Source of the DNA: Plotosus lineatus
Lineage: Eukaryota; Chordata; Actinopteri; Siluriformes; Plotosidae
Assembly (NCBI GenBank): GCA_024760905.1
Contig: CM045733.1
Location: 37,585,001 to 37,649,000, forward strand
Length of the DNA: 64,000 nt
Direction: 5' to 3'
This document shows positions 44,900 to 57,004 of the stretch, in pieces (position 1 is the first letter of the stretch; each line of letters starts with the position of its first letter). The notes beneath the pieces were generated by a model that saw nothing but the letters and a program-made list of their open reading frames with translations, ran no database searches and was not told where the DNA came from. The position numbers and the translations under genes are program-made.

Positions 44900-45990
44900 G
44901 AGTGAGGAGGCATCATCAATAAATATTTGGTTTTTCTGTCAAAGTTCACAGTAAACCAGATGTAAAAACAATCATCTTATATGTAAAGAAATAGTCATTC
45001 AAATACAGTTAGACAGCACGGGTGCCTGGCAGTATTTTAAGAGTGTTTAAATAAATAAATAAATAAAATAAAAACAAATAAAACTCTCTTATCAGAATAT
45101 AATGAAACGTCTGTCATTTTTCACAAGAAACATTTCCATAAGCATCTACTTTAAACCAATGTATTCAATGTACTCATTTAATCAGTTCATATAACTTGGT
45201 GCATATGTCTTGTGTCCATATATGGACATTATTTTAAGATAAACTAACATTTATTTTCAAACTTATTCTAGAAATTGTTATTCCATTCGACTGGAGAGGA
45301 GAGTGCTTTTTAAAAGGTATAAATGATCACTAGGTGCCTGTAGTGGTCAAGGAATGAACCACTGTTTATTCACACTCAAGGTTGTTAATTCCATCCTCCA
45401 CTTCTCCGAGTCCTGGGTATCTTCTGGATAGGCCTGTCATCTGCAAATGCTCAACCATCAATTGACTCCACCGTTAAAACATTCTTTAGCTTCATGATCC
45501 TTCTGGTCCTGACCATCCTCACGGAGGTGTTCCGTGTGGTTGGTCCAGGGCGTGTGGTAATACCTCTGCACAGTCTGCTCATTTGTTGCTAGTCATGCTA
45601 AGTTAGCCTTTTAAAAAGGGCCATCATTCACTACCATATAACATGGTACTTCTGACACAGCAATTATCAGCTATCAAAGGATAGGACTTTCCCTAAACTG
45701 ATTGTACAATTATGATTGTGTCAGCCTCACAATCTACACCAGCATGGTGTCCCACTGATATGAAAATGAAAAAGTCCTCGAGATCCACATGATCACCAAC
45801 CAGGACATGTTCATGCAGTCTGCCAGCTATCGGACGGGCTATGACAAGGCATCCTCCACACTTGTAGGAGGGATTGGAATAAATCTGCCAAGCATGTTGT
45901 TGCATTTCATGTGGATCCAGTATGAACAACCATTAATGAATTTAGCATTATTGACAACCCCTCTCCCACACACACACACACTTTAATGAT
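44900..45990. other. Unassigned intergenic sequence
   Basis: AT-rich. A frame at 45789-45929 (both strands open) has no firm motif, though the text around 45780-45930 looks like an old coding-element relic. Confidence 0.35.
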
Positions 45991-46000
45991 ACTTATAAGG

Positions 46001-46879
46001 CAGGGGATGGGAACCTTTTTGACTATGAGAGCCAAGAAAAAAAAAAAAAAAAACAGTTTAAAATGTAATCCACTGAGAGCCATATATATATTTTTTTAAT
46101 ACTGAGGCCAACAATTTTAGAGTAATAATAAGACTCTGAATTTATTTGAAACAACATTGTTATAACAAGTTATTTATTAATAAGAAAAGTACTTCTTGCT
46201 ATTAATGCGATTTCTGGTGCTGCATGGTTTTGCTGATGGCTTTGTAGTCTGGTTGATACGTGCTGAGGTTCAGCTTCATGCAGGCGTTTAGGCTTCCATC
46301 TATGAAACGTGACTGCAGGTTGGTCTTGATGCTTTTCAGGTGTGAGAGGACTGCTCACGTGCACATGTGGAGCCAAATATGGTCAATAAGACAGGACTCA
46401 CACACTGTAGTGTTTATGTGACAGGAAGCGCGTCCCAAGTTTTGCCAATCAGCTGGTCTGCAAGTTGAAGTTTTTTCATTCTGTCCATTTGTGTCTTGCT
46501 TGCCAGCTCTGCTTGGCTTCATGCACATGAGCTGATCATAACGAGGGAAATGTACCTCTTTACACAAAAACAACTGGCGCAGGCTGTTGCACATAATCCA
46601 ATAAAATTAGAGTTTCAAGGTATCGGCCCCACCCACACACTGAAGTACAGAAAGGATTGGCTTTCCGCTGCGCGCCACAACCACAAGTAGCATTGAAAAT
46701 AGATGTATAGACTGAAATGCGTGAGATTTATTTATGTTTTTGTTTTATTTTATGGCTTTTTTCTGTATTTTTATTTAAAGGACCGTGAAATTATGTATTA
46801 GTTATTCTGTTAAGAAAGGCCACCTGATTTATCTGAGTCAGATGCAGTCATCAATAGAGCCACAGGTTCCCGACCCCAG
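46001..46879 (-). mobile_element. hAT-type transposon derivative, 879 bp, with perfect 8-bp duplication
   Basis: Ends caggggatgggaacc and, read inward from the right, ctggggtcgggaacc. Flanked by identical ttataagg at 45993-46000 and 46880-46887. On the minus strand at about 46198-46340 it reads HLKSIKTNLQSRFIDGSLNA then CMKLNLSTYQPDYKAISKTM and QHQKSH-stop, which fits the C-terminal end of a hAT transposase (GTF2IRD2/EPM2A-like group by pattern). The catalytic core is deleted. Confidence 0.82.
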
Positions 46880-46889
46880 TTATAAGGGT

Positions 46890-47510
46890 TCCTCAAAAAG
46901 TCCAAATTGGGTCCATAAATTATGAACTTGGTTCAGAGCATTTTTTACGCAAAAGATAACACCACACCAACAGTCCAGCCACACATTCCAGAAGCCCATC
47001 CCGAAAATCACAGAGATTCAGGACTAAAATGTTTACAACTTTGTTAATTTACAAACAATCGTTGTTGAGTAAATATAAATTTAAGTGTGGGATGGAATGA
47101 AGTTTGAGGAAAAGTATAAATATAGTATGATATCTCTAACCTCATGTCCTTAACAGAGTACACACTCTCCTAACCACAGGGCATGAACAACTTATTCTAA
47201 TAGCTTATTGTTTATGTTAAGCTCTTCCTGGGAGGCAGGGTGTATAGACTTGGAAAGATAGCATAATCCCGAGTTATAAATCATGTGTTATATAATAAAC
47301 ACCTTTTCTATCACGATGCACAGTTGGAGCTCATACACAGGGATGTAACTTAATGTAATCTAATCTCATTAATTTCATAAAAATGATGTTGGCATTAAAC
47401 AGCCGTAAAACAATACAGTACTATAATTAAACACAACTATATGCCTGTCTGTCTATTTCTCTCACACACTCACTTCTCCCTTTCAGCCTCACTTTTGAAA
47501 AAGCAAACAA
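46890..47510. other. Unassigned intergenic sequence
   Basis: AT-rich, nothing recognised. Confidence 0.4.
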
Positions 47511-47514
47511 ATAT

Positions 47515-47566
47515 ACATACATACACACACACACACACACTAATATATATAGATACATACATACAG

Positions 47567-47649
<83 letters not shown>

Positions 47650-47680
47650 GATACGTATATACACACACACACACATACAG
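47515..47680. repeat. Complex CA/TA microsatellite cluster
   Basis: Catacatac, CA, gatacata, a long TA tract (about 47574-47624), then CA tracts with interruptions. Confidence 0.95.
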
Positions 47681-48009
47681 TATTATATATCAGGAAACTG
47701 GAAGTTAGACTTAATATTAGAGAAGTAAAGGAAGTACAGAAATGTTTCTTCGAGATGTTGCACTAATTTTTCCAACTGAACCCCATAAACAAAAAAGAAA
47801 ACATCTAAACATCTTGATGTTGACTCCACTTTCCCAGCTCATCCGGCAGGGGATTCGACCTGCGGTGAGAGTTTAATTACCTTCAGGATGAGAGAGAGGT
47901 ACAGGTGAGGATTCCTGGGCTGTTAAGTGGAGTGTTCTGCACTCCTATAATCCAACAAGTGCAGGTAATTCCTCACTCAGGTGAGCTGTGTTACACACAC
48001 TCTCTCTCT

Positions 48010-48300
48010 CTCTCTCACATACACACTTCCACACACCGCAGTCTCAGGAAACATAACACGGTTTGAAGTCCTCGCGACCCGGAGCGACTCTGTACCCGCG
48101 TCCACAGCCAGAAAACGCTGAAAAACTGCCCGCTAGTGAAAGCAAACTCGTGTGAAGTGATTTTTTGCAGAACTTTAAGACAGGTTGCCACCCTTCCGGA
48201 TGTGCGAAACACAAAACGGAAGCAGTGGAAAAAAAATCATTGACGAGAACACCGGCGCTGCTAAACATTCCCTGCGTCTAATACCTGTCACGTGACCAAA
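48010..48300 (-). promoter_or_regulatory. CpG-dense patch, candidate irf5 promoter or 5' untranslated exon
   Basis: In an AT-rich landscape this stretch has many CpGs (clusters near 48070-48105, 48190-48225 and 48240-48290), an E-box CACGTG at 48288-48293, and ETS-like CTTCCG/CCGGAAG motifs. It is not recognisably part of any repeat family in the window. It lies between snd1 (ending 60776) and irf5 exon 1 (21277), both on the minus strand, so an irf5 promoter here would leave a 5' intron of about 27 kb. There is no firm splice donor. It could equally be an unrelated CpG patch. Confidence 0.33.
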
Positions 48301-48393
48301 CAACCCGTCCAACAGGTGCGGTTTTCCTTATTCAGATTAAATAATAAAAGTTCTACTGTCAGTGGAAGTTGTGTATGTGTGCGTGTTTGTACA

Positions 48394-48414
48394 CACACAA
48401 CACACACACACACA

Positions 48415-48470
<56 letters not shown>
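48394..48470. repeat. (CA)n(TA)n microsatellite
   Basis: CA followed by about 50 bases of TA, next to the CpG-dense patch at 48010-48300. Confidence 0.95.
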
Positions 48471-48477
<7 letters not shown>

Positions 48478-48888
48478 TTATATATAAATGCAAAAATGTC
48501 CAAGAAGACGATTTCTATTGATAAAAAAATAATAACTCCTTCATATTAATGAGACAATGCTCACATGATCCACTCAGACTCACAAATCCAAAATGGAAAA
48601 GCCAGTGAGTTAGAATGACATAAAACTCAGTGACTTGATTTGAAGCACAAAATAAGTCCTGACTTCCGGTAGTAGCAAAAATCACCAGCATGATACCGTT
48701 GTACTGTGCGGTTTGTTCGTGCCAGTCGTGGAGGATCGGTCACATTTCACGCATATGTTGTGTAATTTTTCTTTTAATAAGCTTCGATTTTAAATGTTTT
48801 AATAGAGAACCTGTTCTATGCCTGTTTTCCCAGTGTTTAATTGAGCACTGTGTACCTAATGCGTATACAGTACTGTACTAAGCTGTGT

Positions 48889-50392
48889 CTTCTTCTTTTC
48901 CTTTCGGCTGTTCCCTTCAGGGGTCGCCACAGCGAATCGTCTGCCTCCATCTCACCCTATCCTCTGCATCTTCTCCTCTTACTCCAACTACCTTTATGTC
49001 TGCCTTCACCACATCCATAAATCTTCTCATTGGTCTTCCTCTCAGCCCTCTGCCTGATAGTTCCAACCTCAGCATCCTACTACCAATATACTCACTATCC
49101 CTCCTCTGTACTTGTCCAAACCATCTCAATCTAGTCTCTCTGACTTTGTCTCCAAAACATCTTACATGTGCTTTCCCTCTGATGTGCTCATTCCTGATCC
49201 TATCCATCCTCATTACTCCCAAAGAGAACCTCAACATTTTCATCTCTGCTATCTCCAGCTCTGCCTCCTGTCTTTTCATCAGTGCCACTGTTTCTAAACA
49301 ATACAACATCGCTGGCCTCAACACCATCATGTACACTTTTCCTTTCATTCTTGCCGATACCTTCCGATCACACTTCACACCGACACTTTTCTCCAACCAT
49401 TCCAACCAGCCTGCACTAGCTTCTTCACCTCTTTTCCACAGTCTCCATTGCTCTGGATTGTTGAGCCTAAGTACTTAAAATCCTCCACCTTCTTTATCTC
49501 TGCCCCCTGTAACATCACCGTTCCTCTTGGGTCCTTGTCGTTTACACACATGTATTCTGTTTAACTGCTGCTAACCTTCATTCCTCTCCTTTCCAGGGCA
49601 TACCTCCACCTCTCTAGATTTTCCTGCACTTGTTCTCTGCTCTTACTGCAGATCACAATGTCATCTGCAAACATCATAGTCCATGGGGAATCTTGTCTAA
49701 CCTCGTCTGTCAGCCTGTCCATCACCATAGCAAACAAGAAGGGGCTCAGAGCTGACCCTTGATGCAGTCCCACCTCCACCTTGAACTCTTCTGTCACATC
49801 GACAGCCCACCTCACCACTGTCTTACAACTCTCATACATGTCCTGCACCACTCTAACATACTTCTCTGCTACTCCAGACTTCCTCGTGCAATACCACAGT
49901 TCCTCCCTCGGCACCCTGTCATATGCTTTCTCCAGATCCACAAAGGCACAATGCAGCTCCCTCTGGCCTTCTCTGTACTTCTCTATTAACATCCTCAAAG
50001 AAAACACCGCATCTGTGATGCTCTTTCTTGGCATGAAATCAAACTGTTCACAAATGCTGACCTCCGCCCTTAGTCTAGCTTCCATTATTCTTTCCCATAA
50101 CTTAATTGTATGGCTCATCAACTTTATCCCTCTGTAGTTGCCACAACTCTTCACGTCTCCCTTGTTCTTAAAAATGGGCACAAGGCACACTTCTCCATTC
50201 CTCCAGCATCCTCTCACTCTCCAAAACCTTGTTGAATGTTCTTGTCAGAAAATCTACTGCTACCTCTCCTAGACACTTTCATACCTCCACCGGTATGTCA
50301 TCAGGACCAACTGCCTTTCCACTCTTCATCCTCTTCAATGCCCTCCTCACTTCACCCTTACTAATCTTTGCTACTTCCTGGTCCTCAACAGT
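48889..50392 (-). mobile_element. LINE A copy 5, 5'-truncated, with perfect duplication
   Basis: Minus-strand frames 49561-50217 ([10 protein letters not shown] at about 49660-49690, [20 protein letters not shown]) and 48917-49405, ending TIRCGDP. Flanked by a perfect 16-bp repeat ctgtactaagctgtgt at 48873-48888 and 50393-50408. Several frameshifts. Opposite in orientation to copy 6. Confidence 0.94.
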
Positions 50393-50477
50393 CTGTACTA
50401 AGCTGTGTACTATACACTATTCTATGTACTCCTACCACTCAATCATTTCCCGAAACAATTACTTCTACTACATTTTA

Positions 50478-50655
50478 TAGTATTTGGTAGACACTCATAT
50501 CCTTAGCAACTTACAATTATCATTTTTATACAACTGAGCAATTGAGGATTAAGAGCCTTGCTCAAGGGTCCAACAGTGATGATAGTGGAGATTGATCCGC
50601 TGACCTCTGGATCAGTAACCCATCATCTTATCCAGTTAGCCACCACTTCCCTACT
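50478..50655 (-). repeat. Dispersed repeat F copy 2
   Basis: ttgctcaagggtccaacagt and gatcagtaacccatcatc match the copies at 18762 and 61045. A diverged piece of the 3060-3420 repeat follows to about 50760. Confidence 0.65.
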
Positions 50656-50769
50656 AGGATTGCTGGGAGGCTGATGCCCATTTCAGATGACAATAGGCAA
50701 AGACATGGTACACCATGAACAGCTCCACAGACCATCGCAGGACAATGGGAACTTTGCTCAGTATTATTT

Positions 50770-51225
50770 TTATACTACATTTTTCTGCAGTGCTATGGTG
50801 TGATGCACAAACGTTGTACATATGGTGATCAGTTTATAAGACTAGTTAGCTATCATTTCTGCTTTTTAGTCCTTTTATAATGAATTTTCAGAACCTGTAA
50901 ATCAGCTCTTTATCTATATCATATCTATAACTCCGTTAAGACATTTCCCCCAAGTTTTCCATAGATATATAGACTCTTAAAACAAACAGCAATAATAGTG
51001 AAATAAGCCATAGCTACATTTTATATATAGGTGCACATGACCAAAGATCCCATTGTTTTTTAAACGGCGTTTTGGAATCCTGAGGCATATGCAAGTAATG
51101 AATTAAGCATGCCAGTGCTGTGATAATGTGTTTCAAAAGCAAGAGAGTAGCAAAATAAGCCACAGATGGCCACTACCAGAAGTTGCCAGTGATTTCCCAT
51201 GGCTGCCCTAACTAACCTTATTGAA
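50770..51225. other. Spacer between the two opposed LINE A copies, nothing recognised
   Basis: AT-rich, no motif. Confidence 0.4.
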
Positions 51226-51255
51226 CGTTATTGAGACAAGCTGCAGATATGCTCG

Positions 51256-52887
51256 GTTGGAAAGTAAAGAGGGAGAAACTGATTTATACAGGTTGGCACA
51301 GCAGAGAAATAGAGATGGGAAGGACGTGCAGAAAGTTAGAGTGATTAAGGACAGAGAGGGAAATGTATTGACTGATGACAGAAGTGTGCTGGGAAAATGG
51401 AAAGAGTACTTTGAAGAACTGATGAATGAGGAAAATGAGAGAGAAAAAAAGAGTCGAAGAGGTGACTGTTGAGGACCAGGAAGTAGCAAAGATTAGTAAG
51501 GGTGAAGTGAGGAGGGCATTGAAGAGGATGAAGAATGGAAAGGCAGTTGGTCCTGATGACATACAAGTGGTGGTATGGAAATGTCTAGGAGAGATAGCAG
51601 TAGATTTCCTGACAAGAACATTCAACAAGGTCTTGGAGAGTGAGAGGATGCCAGAGGAATGGAGGAGAAGTGTGATGGTGCCCATTTTTAAGAACAAGGG
51701 AGACGTGCAGAGTTGTGGCAACTACAGAGGGATAAAGTTGATGAGCCATACGATTAAGTTATGGAAAAGAATAGTAGAAACTAGACTAAGGGCAGAGGTC
51801 AGCATTTGTGAACAACAGTTTGGTTTCATGCCAAGAAAGAGCACCACAGATGCATTGTTTGCCTTGAGGATGTTAATAGAAATGGTATTGCATCAGGAAG
51901 TCTGGAGTGGCAGAAAAGTGTGTTAGAGTGGTGCAGGACATGTATGAGAGATGTAAGACAGTGGTGAGGTGGGCTGTCGGTGTGACAGAAGAGTTCAAGG
52001 TGGAGGTCGGACTGCATCAAGGGTCAGCCCCTTCTTGTTTGCTATGGTGATGGACAGGCTGACAGATGAGGTTCGACAAGATTCCCCATGGACTATGATG
52101 TTTGCAGATGACATTGTGATCTGTAATGAGAGCAGAGAACAAGTGCAGGAAAATCTAGAGAGGTGGAGGTATGCCCTGGAAAGGAGAGGAATGAAGGTTT
52201 GCCTCAGTAAGACAGAATACATGTGTGTGAACGACAAGGACCCAAGAGGAACGGTGAGGTTACAGGGAGCAGAGATAAAGAAGGTGGAGGATTTAAGTAC
52301 TTAGGCTCAACAATCCAGACCAATGGAGAGTGTGGAAAAGAGGTGAAGAAGCGTGTGCAGGCTGGTTGGAATGGTTGGAGAAAAGTGTCCGGTGTGATGT
52401 GTGATAGGAAGGTATTGACAAGAATGAAAGGAAAAGTGTACAAGACGATGTTGAGGCCAGCGATGTTGTATGGTTTAGAAACAGTGGCCCTGGGGAAAAG
52501 ACAGGAGGCAGAGCTGGAGTTAGCAGAGATGAAAATGTTGAGGTTCTCTTTGGGAGTAACGAGGATGGATAGGATCAGGAGTGAGCACATCAGAGGGACA
52601 GCACATGTAAGACGTTTTGGAGACAAAGTCAGAGAGACTATAATGAGATGGTTTGGACATGGACAGTGGAGGGGTAGTGAGTATATTGGTAGTAGTATGC
52701 TGAGGTTGGAACTATCAGGCAGAGGCCTAGAGGAAGACGAAAGAGACGATTCATGGACGTGGTGAAGGAGGACATGAAGGCAGTTGGTGTAAGAGAAGAA
52801 GATGCAGAGGATAGGGTGAGATGGAGGCAGATGATTCGCTGTGGCGACCCCTGAAGGGAACAGCCGAAAGGAAAAGAACAAGAAAGA
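51256..52887 (+). mobile_element. LINE A copy 6, 5'-truncated
   Basis: Plus-strand frames 51426-51926 ([37 protein letters not shown]), 51969-52304 ([11 protein letters not shown]) and 52223-52765, with the 3' end gctgtggcgacccctgaag. A segment between QFGF..LRMLIE and the W-Y-rich block is deleted near 51892. Flanked by an imperfect direct repeat beginning attgagacaag at 51230-51255 and 52888-52914. Confidence 0.93.
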
Positions 52888-53171
52888 ATTGAGACAAGTT
52901 GTAGATAATGCCCGAGTGTGATCAGGGCATAATAAGTATTTATTACCTTTGCTAATGAAATTAAAGTCTTTGTTTGTTTATTTTTCTGATTTCTGTGAGG
53001 AATTTTATACAAAAAGATTTTGATAAAAAATTTTAAAAATCAGCATAAAAACAACTATTCCTTGAAGATTCTAGTGCCTGAAAGTGTAACTAAAAGCAAA
53101 CTATGAACAATATGTGGCAAGGAACTACTAAAAAAATCTTGGGGTTAAAGATGTGGACAGACACAAGAGAT

Positions 53172-53434
53172 CTGTCTTCCTTTCGGCCTTTTCCCTTTTT
53201 ACTTGGGAGTCGCCACAGCGAATCATCTGATTCGCACGTTTTGATTTGGCAGTGGTTTTTACGTCGGATGCCCTTCCTGTCACAACCCTTTTTAGCAAGG
53301 GACAGAAACACACTGATGGCTTTGCAGCTACTCTTTACGAAAGTCAGCAATGGTTCTTTTACATGCCTCACACCATTGACAGTGAGAGACATGGCCCGCC
53401 CTTGATAACCCAGTTAGCTGCACTGGGGGGACAG
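53172..53434 (-). mobile_element. SINE lacking its tRNA head
   Basis: Tail at left (tttcggccttttcccttttt, gagtcgccacagcgaatc), body to gcactggggg at about 53430. The head side abuts a Tc1-like relic. Confidence 0.88.
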
Positions 53435-53439
53435 AAAAC

Positions 53440-53800
53440 CAGTACAGCTTCTCATACCCAGAACACCATACCTACACATATACTGGGAGGCGACAGCATC
53501 CTGTTGTGTTTCTCTGCAGCATGAACTAAGGCACTTGTTAAAATACAAGGTAAACTGGATGGGCCAATATACTGTCAAATTCTTAAGGAAAACCAGCTGC
53601 CCTCTGCCAGAAAGTTGATAGGAAGAAGGTTCACATTCCAACATGACAATGACCTGAAGTTGACCCCACAGGGGCTGAAAGGGGGGGGGTCCATTGAGGG
53701 GCCTAACAAGAGCCCAGAATATCGGACCCTATTGAAAACCCGGGAAATTACTGTTTGGTTGCTGTCCACCAAAAATCACCAACCAGTTTGACAAAACTCG
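53440..53800 (+). mobile_element. Tc1-like transposase relic
   Basis: A plus-strand frame at about 53539-53665 reads KIQGKLDGPIYCQILKENQL then PSARKLIGRRFTFQHDNDLK, matching the region around the second catalytic Asp (FQHDNDPKH) of Tc1 transposases. The following NKSPEYRTLL at 53704 may be a decayed QSPDLNPIE block. Confidence 0.65.
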
Positions 53801-55046
53801 AACAGTATAGATGGATTTGTGTGTGCGTGTGCGCGTGTGTATGTCTTCATTACAGACTCCAAGCAAAAAAAGTGAACATTTGAAGGGTCGTATTCTTTTT
53901 ATGCTTACTGTATTTGTTTAAAGTTTAACACATATTCAACACTGAATTCTTTGACATACAGTATGTGTAGAATATGAACTATATTGCCAAAAATGGGCAA
54001 CAGACTTCAGTTAAACCATTATCTATCCACCTGTTCCTCCTTCTCTGCTGTTTTTCTTACTTGTCTCTTCTCTGTATCAACAGCCGTCTTAGCATCCAGG
54101 TCTGCTTTCTAAGCAGCATTGCAATCAGTCATAAACTGAAGCGATCGTTGAGGTTTAACTCTTGGATTACTTTTTGGTGGCTTTTCTATTTCTGTCCTCC
54201 ACCTCTCTTATCATGTTCCTTAAACCTTCTTCAGACAATCACTACTTTTGTTCTGAAATGAAAAGATATCTTGAAAGAAATACATCAACTATTGTGTTTT
54301 TTCTCCTTTTCATTTCACTGCAGTTAGAAAATATTTGATTTACACTTAGTTGGAAATTAATGACATACTGTACTGTCTCCCCTGTCAGTGTGACTCCAGC
54401 TAATCATGGGCATGCCTGAGCTCATGCATGGATAATGGGATAGATAGCTCTGTCCTCCGAATGTGTTACACAAGCCAGGATGCAGCTGAAGCATCAATTT
54501 CAAAAGCTGTGCTGGACTTTGTTGTCTCATAGGTAGCAGATGTGGCTTTCACCCTCCTCAGACCTGGCTGATGGGTGGGAATGGGTTCCATGCGCACTTC
54601 TCTTCAGGGTTCTTGGAAACCCACAGTCCAGCTTCTAAGTTTAATATGGCATCAAGCAAGCTGCACCTGAGCAGTTCTACAATTTGCTCCTTTACTGTTT
54701 TGAGTAATTATTCTTAAATAATAATCTGCGACGAATAATCAAATCTTTTGGTTCTTAAATCTGATCATAATGTAGAAAATCCTACAGATTTTAAACCATG
54801 GATTATTGCCATCATTCTGTCTACAGAATACACTAATCTTTCTTCATTGTGTTGCTTAGCAACCAGTCTGGACTGTAAACAGCCTGTTCTACATTACACT
54901 GGAATGGGAAAAAATGTTTTAAATGAATGATATTAGTAATTTGATTACTAAAAATTGGGCTTATTTACAGACACAGTAGATTTTATCAGAATGTTTCTGT
55001 GATGTTTTGATTTTAGCACAATTAACTCATGCCAGATCAAACTAGA

Positions 55047-55084
<38 letters not shown>

Positions 55085-56860
55085 AATTGTTGTGGATTAC
55101 ATAACTGCCAATCACTTTTAAGAGTTACAGAATATCTGTACACACACATTGAATAGTTCCAGATTGAGTTCCCATCTGGATGTGTCCCTGTTCTGAACAA
55201 CAGGCTCAAAACTTCACAAATGAACCCAATGATAATTAAATAAAAAAGTAAATAGAATGTAATAGTACAGCAAATAGCCTTGGAATAAGGCAGACCTCTC
55301 AGGGTTGGTATCGCACTAAACACATTCAGTCAACAGCTTCCCTCCCTTCCGAAAGGCCCATGATGTATGTAACCTGTCTCCTCTGCACTTATGGAATTGA
55401 GCATCCTTTGGCTGAGTGTGTCATTACTGTTACCTGCTGTGTTGGGTAAGTTTGGTTGGTATACAGAATGTTATGGTGAGTTAACTGTGTATGATGAGAA
55501 AGAAACATTATCTGATAAAATTGTAATTATGTGAGAATGCCTCTTGGAGAATGCATCTTGCCTCCATATACTGGTTCATTACTATTCAGCATCTTTTGTA
55601 AGGAAAGTTTATATTGAAAATTGTTTTTTCTTTTTTTTTGCCATATTTCTTGGGTGGTGTGGTCTCCTAATAATGTCATAAACAGCAATGTGCCATATAG
55701 TCAATACATGAGTCAGTAGCCTATTTCGAGATCTGGGGATGAGTTTATTTCATTTACATCTGTTCCGCCATCCGTAATTGACCACAGTTAATAAAAACTG
55801 TTTCACTGAGTTTAGAACCAATGATCTTTGAGTTATTATAGAGCTACATAATTTGAAGCATTTTACTGTAATTCCATAAATGCACACAATGTGTCGCTAG
55901 TTCCTGATGTTTCTAAAGTTCTGCAGTTAAGTATAGTTTCTGTCCATTTCCCCACAAACGTGTTTTTTATTGTAAACTCCGTTTTCATCCTCTCAAGTTC
56001 ATGCACCATTGACAAACGAGGTTCCTGAAGGTCTGGAATACATCAATTTTTTTTTTTTTTTTTTCAAATTGAAATTTACCCCATGAATTAATGTAACCCA
56101 GACTGAAATTTCGTCCAGATTGTTATTTATTCTAGAGTGTACTGGGACACACTAAGCCTGCAGTTGGCTAATTGACCATACTGGATTTTGATGAGTATTT
56201 GTTGCCGGAGGATTTCTGTTCAATAAAAATGTATGCATGTGCGTGTGTGTGTTGTAAATGAAAAAGATAACGGCAGCAGACGGCCTTCCATCACCACTAG
56301 TCTCTGGGCATCCATTTGGTGTGTTTCCGGATCTAGGCTTGATTATGTATCCCAAACTAAAATTAACCTCAGAACAGTGGTTTACTGAAGACTGAAATGT
56401 AGCACAGGGTATTTAAGCCTGACAGTAATTTATCATAGACTGAAAAGCAGCACAGGCTTGAACTCCTGACCCTGGAATCAGTAAACCAGCACCATACCAC
56501 CAGGCCACCACTGGCCTTATTTTCAATATTAACAGTTAAAATCATGTAAATGTTTGGTGTCTACTGTATATTGATTATCTTGTGAACCCAGCTGTTAAAA
56601 CTGTTTTTCTGATTTGAGTGTTTGATGAGTCATCCAAACTTTAAAAGAGGTTCATGGATGGCAAGTTTACTGAAGTTCACATTCTCGTCCTGGAGTTCAG
56701 GTCTTTTGGTTCGGCTGATTTGCATTACCTACATTTTAAACAGTAAGTTGACCCTCAGATGCTTTTTTACACCAAGATTATTTTGAAACCTATACGATAC
56801 ATAATTTTATATATTTTATTTCTGTATGTATCTATTTATTTATTTATTTATTTACTTATA
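53800..56860. other. Unassigned intergenic sequence
   Basis: Contains a (CT)n tract at 55050-55082 and a short SINE-head-like stretch near 56455-56515 (cctgaccctggaatcagtaa). Otherwise nothing recognised. Confidence 0.4.
55050..55082. repeat. (CT)n microsatellite
   Basis: Pure CT run of about 33 bases. Confidence 0.95.
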
Positions 56861-56864
56861 TAAT

Positions 56865-57000
56865 ATATATGTATGTGTGTATGTTTGTACTTGTATCTAT
56901 TTTTGCACCCCCTACTGATAGTACCTCAAGAGCCTGTAACAGTGAATTTCTCCATTGTGAGATTAATAAAGCTGTATCTTATCTTATCTTATCTTATTCT
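56865..57000 (+). mobile_element. LINE B copy 3, 3' tail only
   Basis: tttttgcaccccctactgat through cagtgaatttctccattgtg to gattaataaagctgtatctt and a (CTTAT)n tail. It matches the minus-strand reading of 36237-36370 almost base for base. Confidence 0.85.
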
Positions 57001-57004
57001 TTTT

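Noticed and set aside
47427..47728. Open frames made of IYIYIY and HTHTHT repeats
   Set aside because: Translations of TA and CA microsatellites.
48015..48268. Two minus-strand open frames in the CpG-dense patch
   Set aside because: No similarity to a known protein; kept only as possible promoter or untranslated exon.
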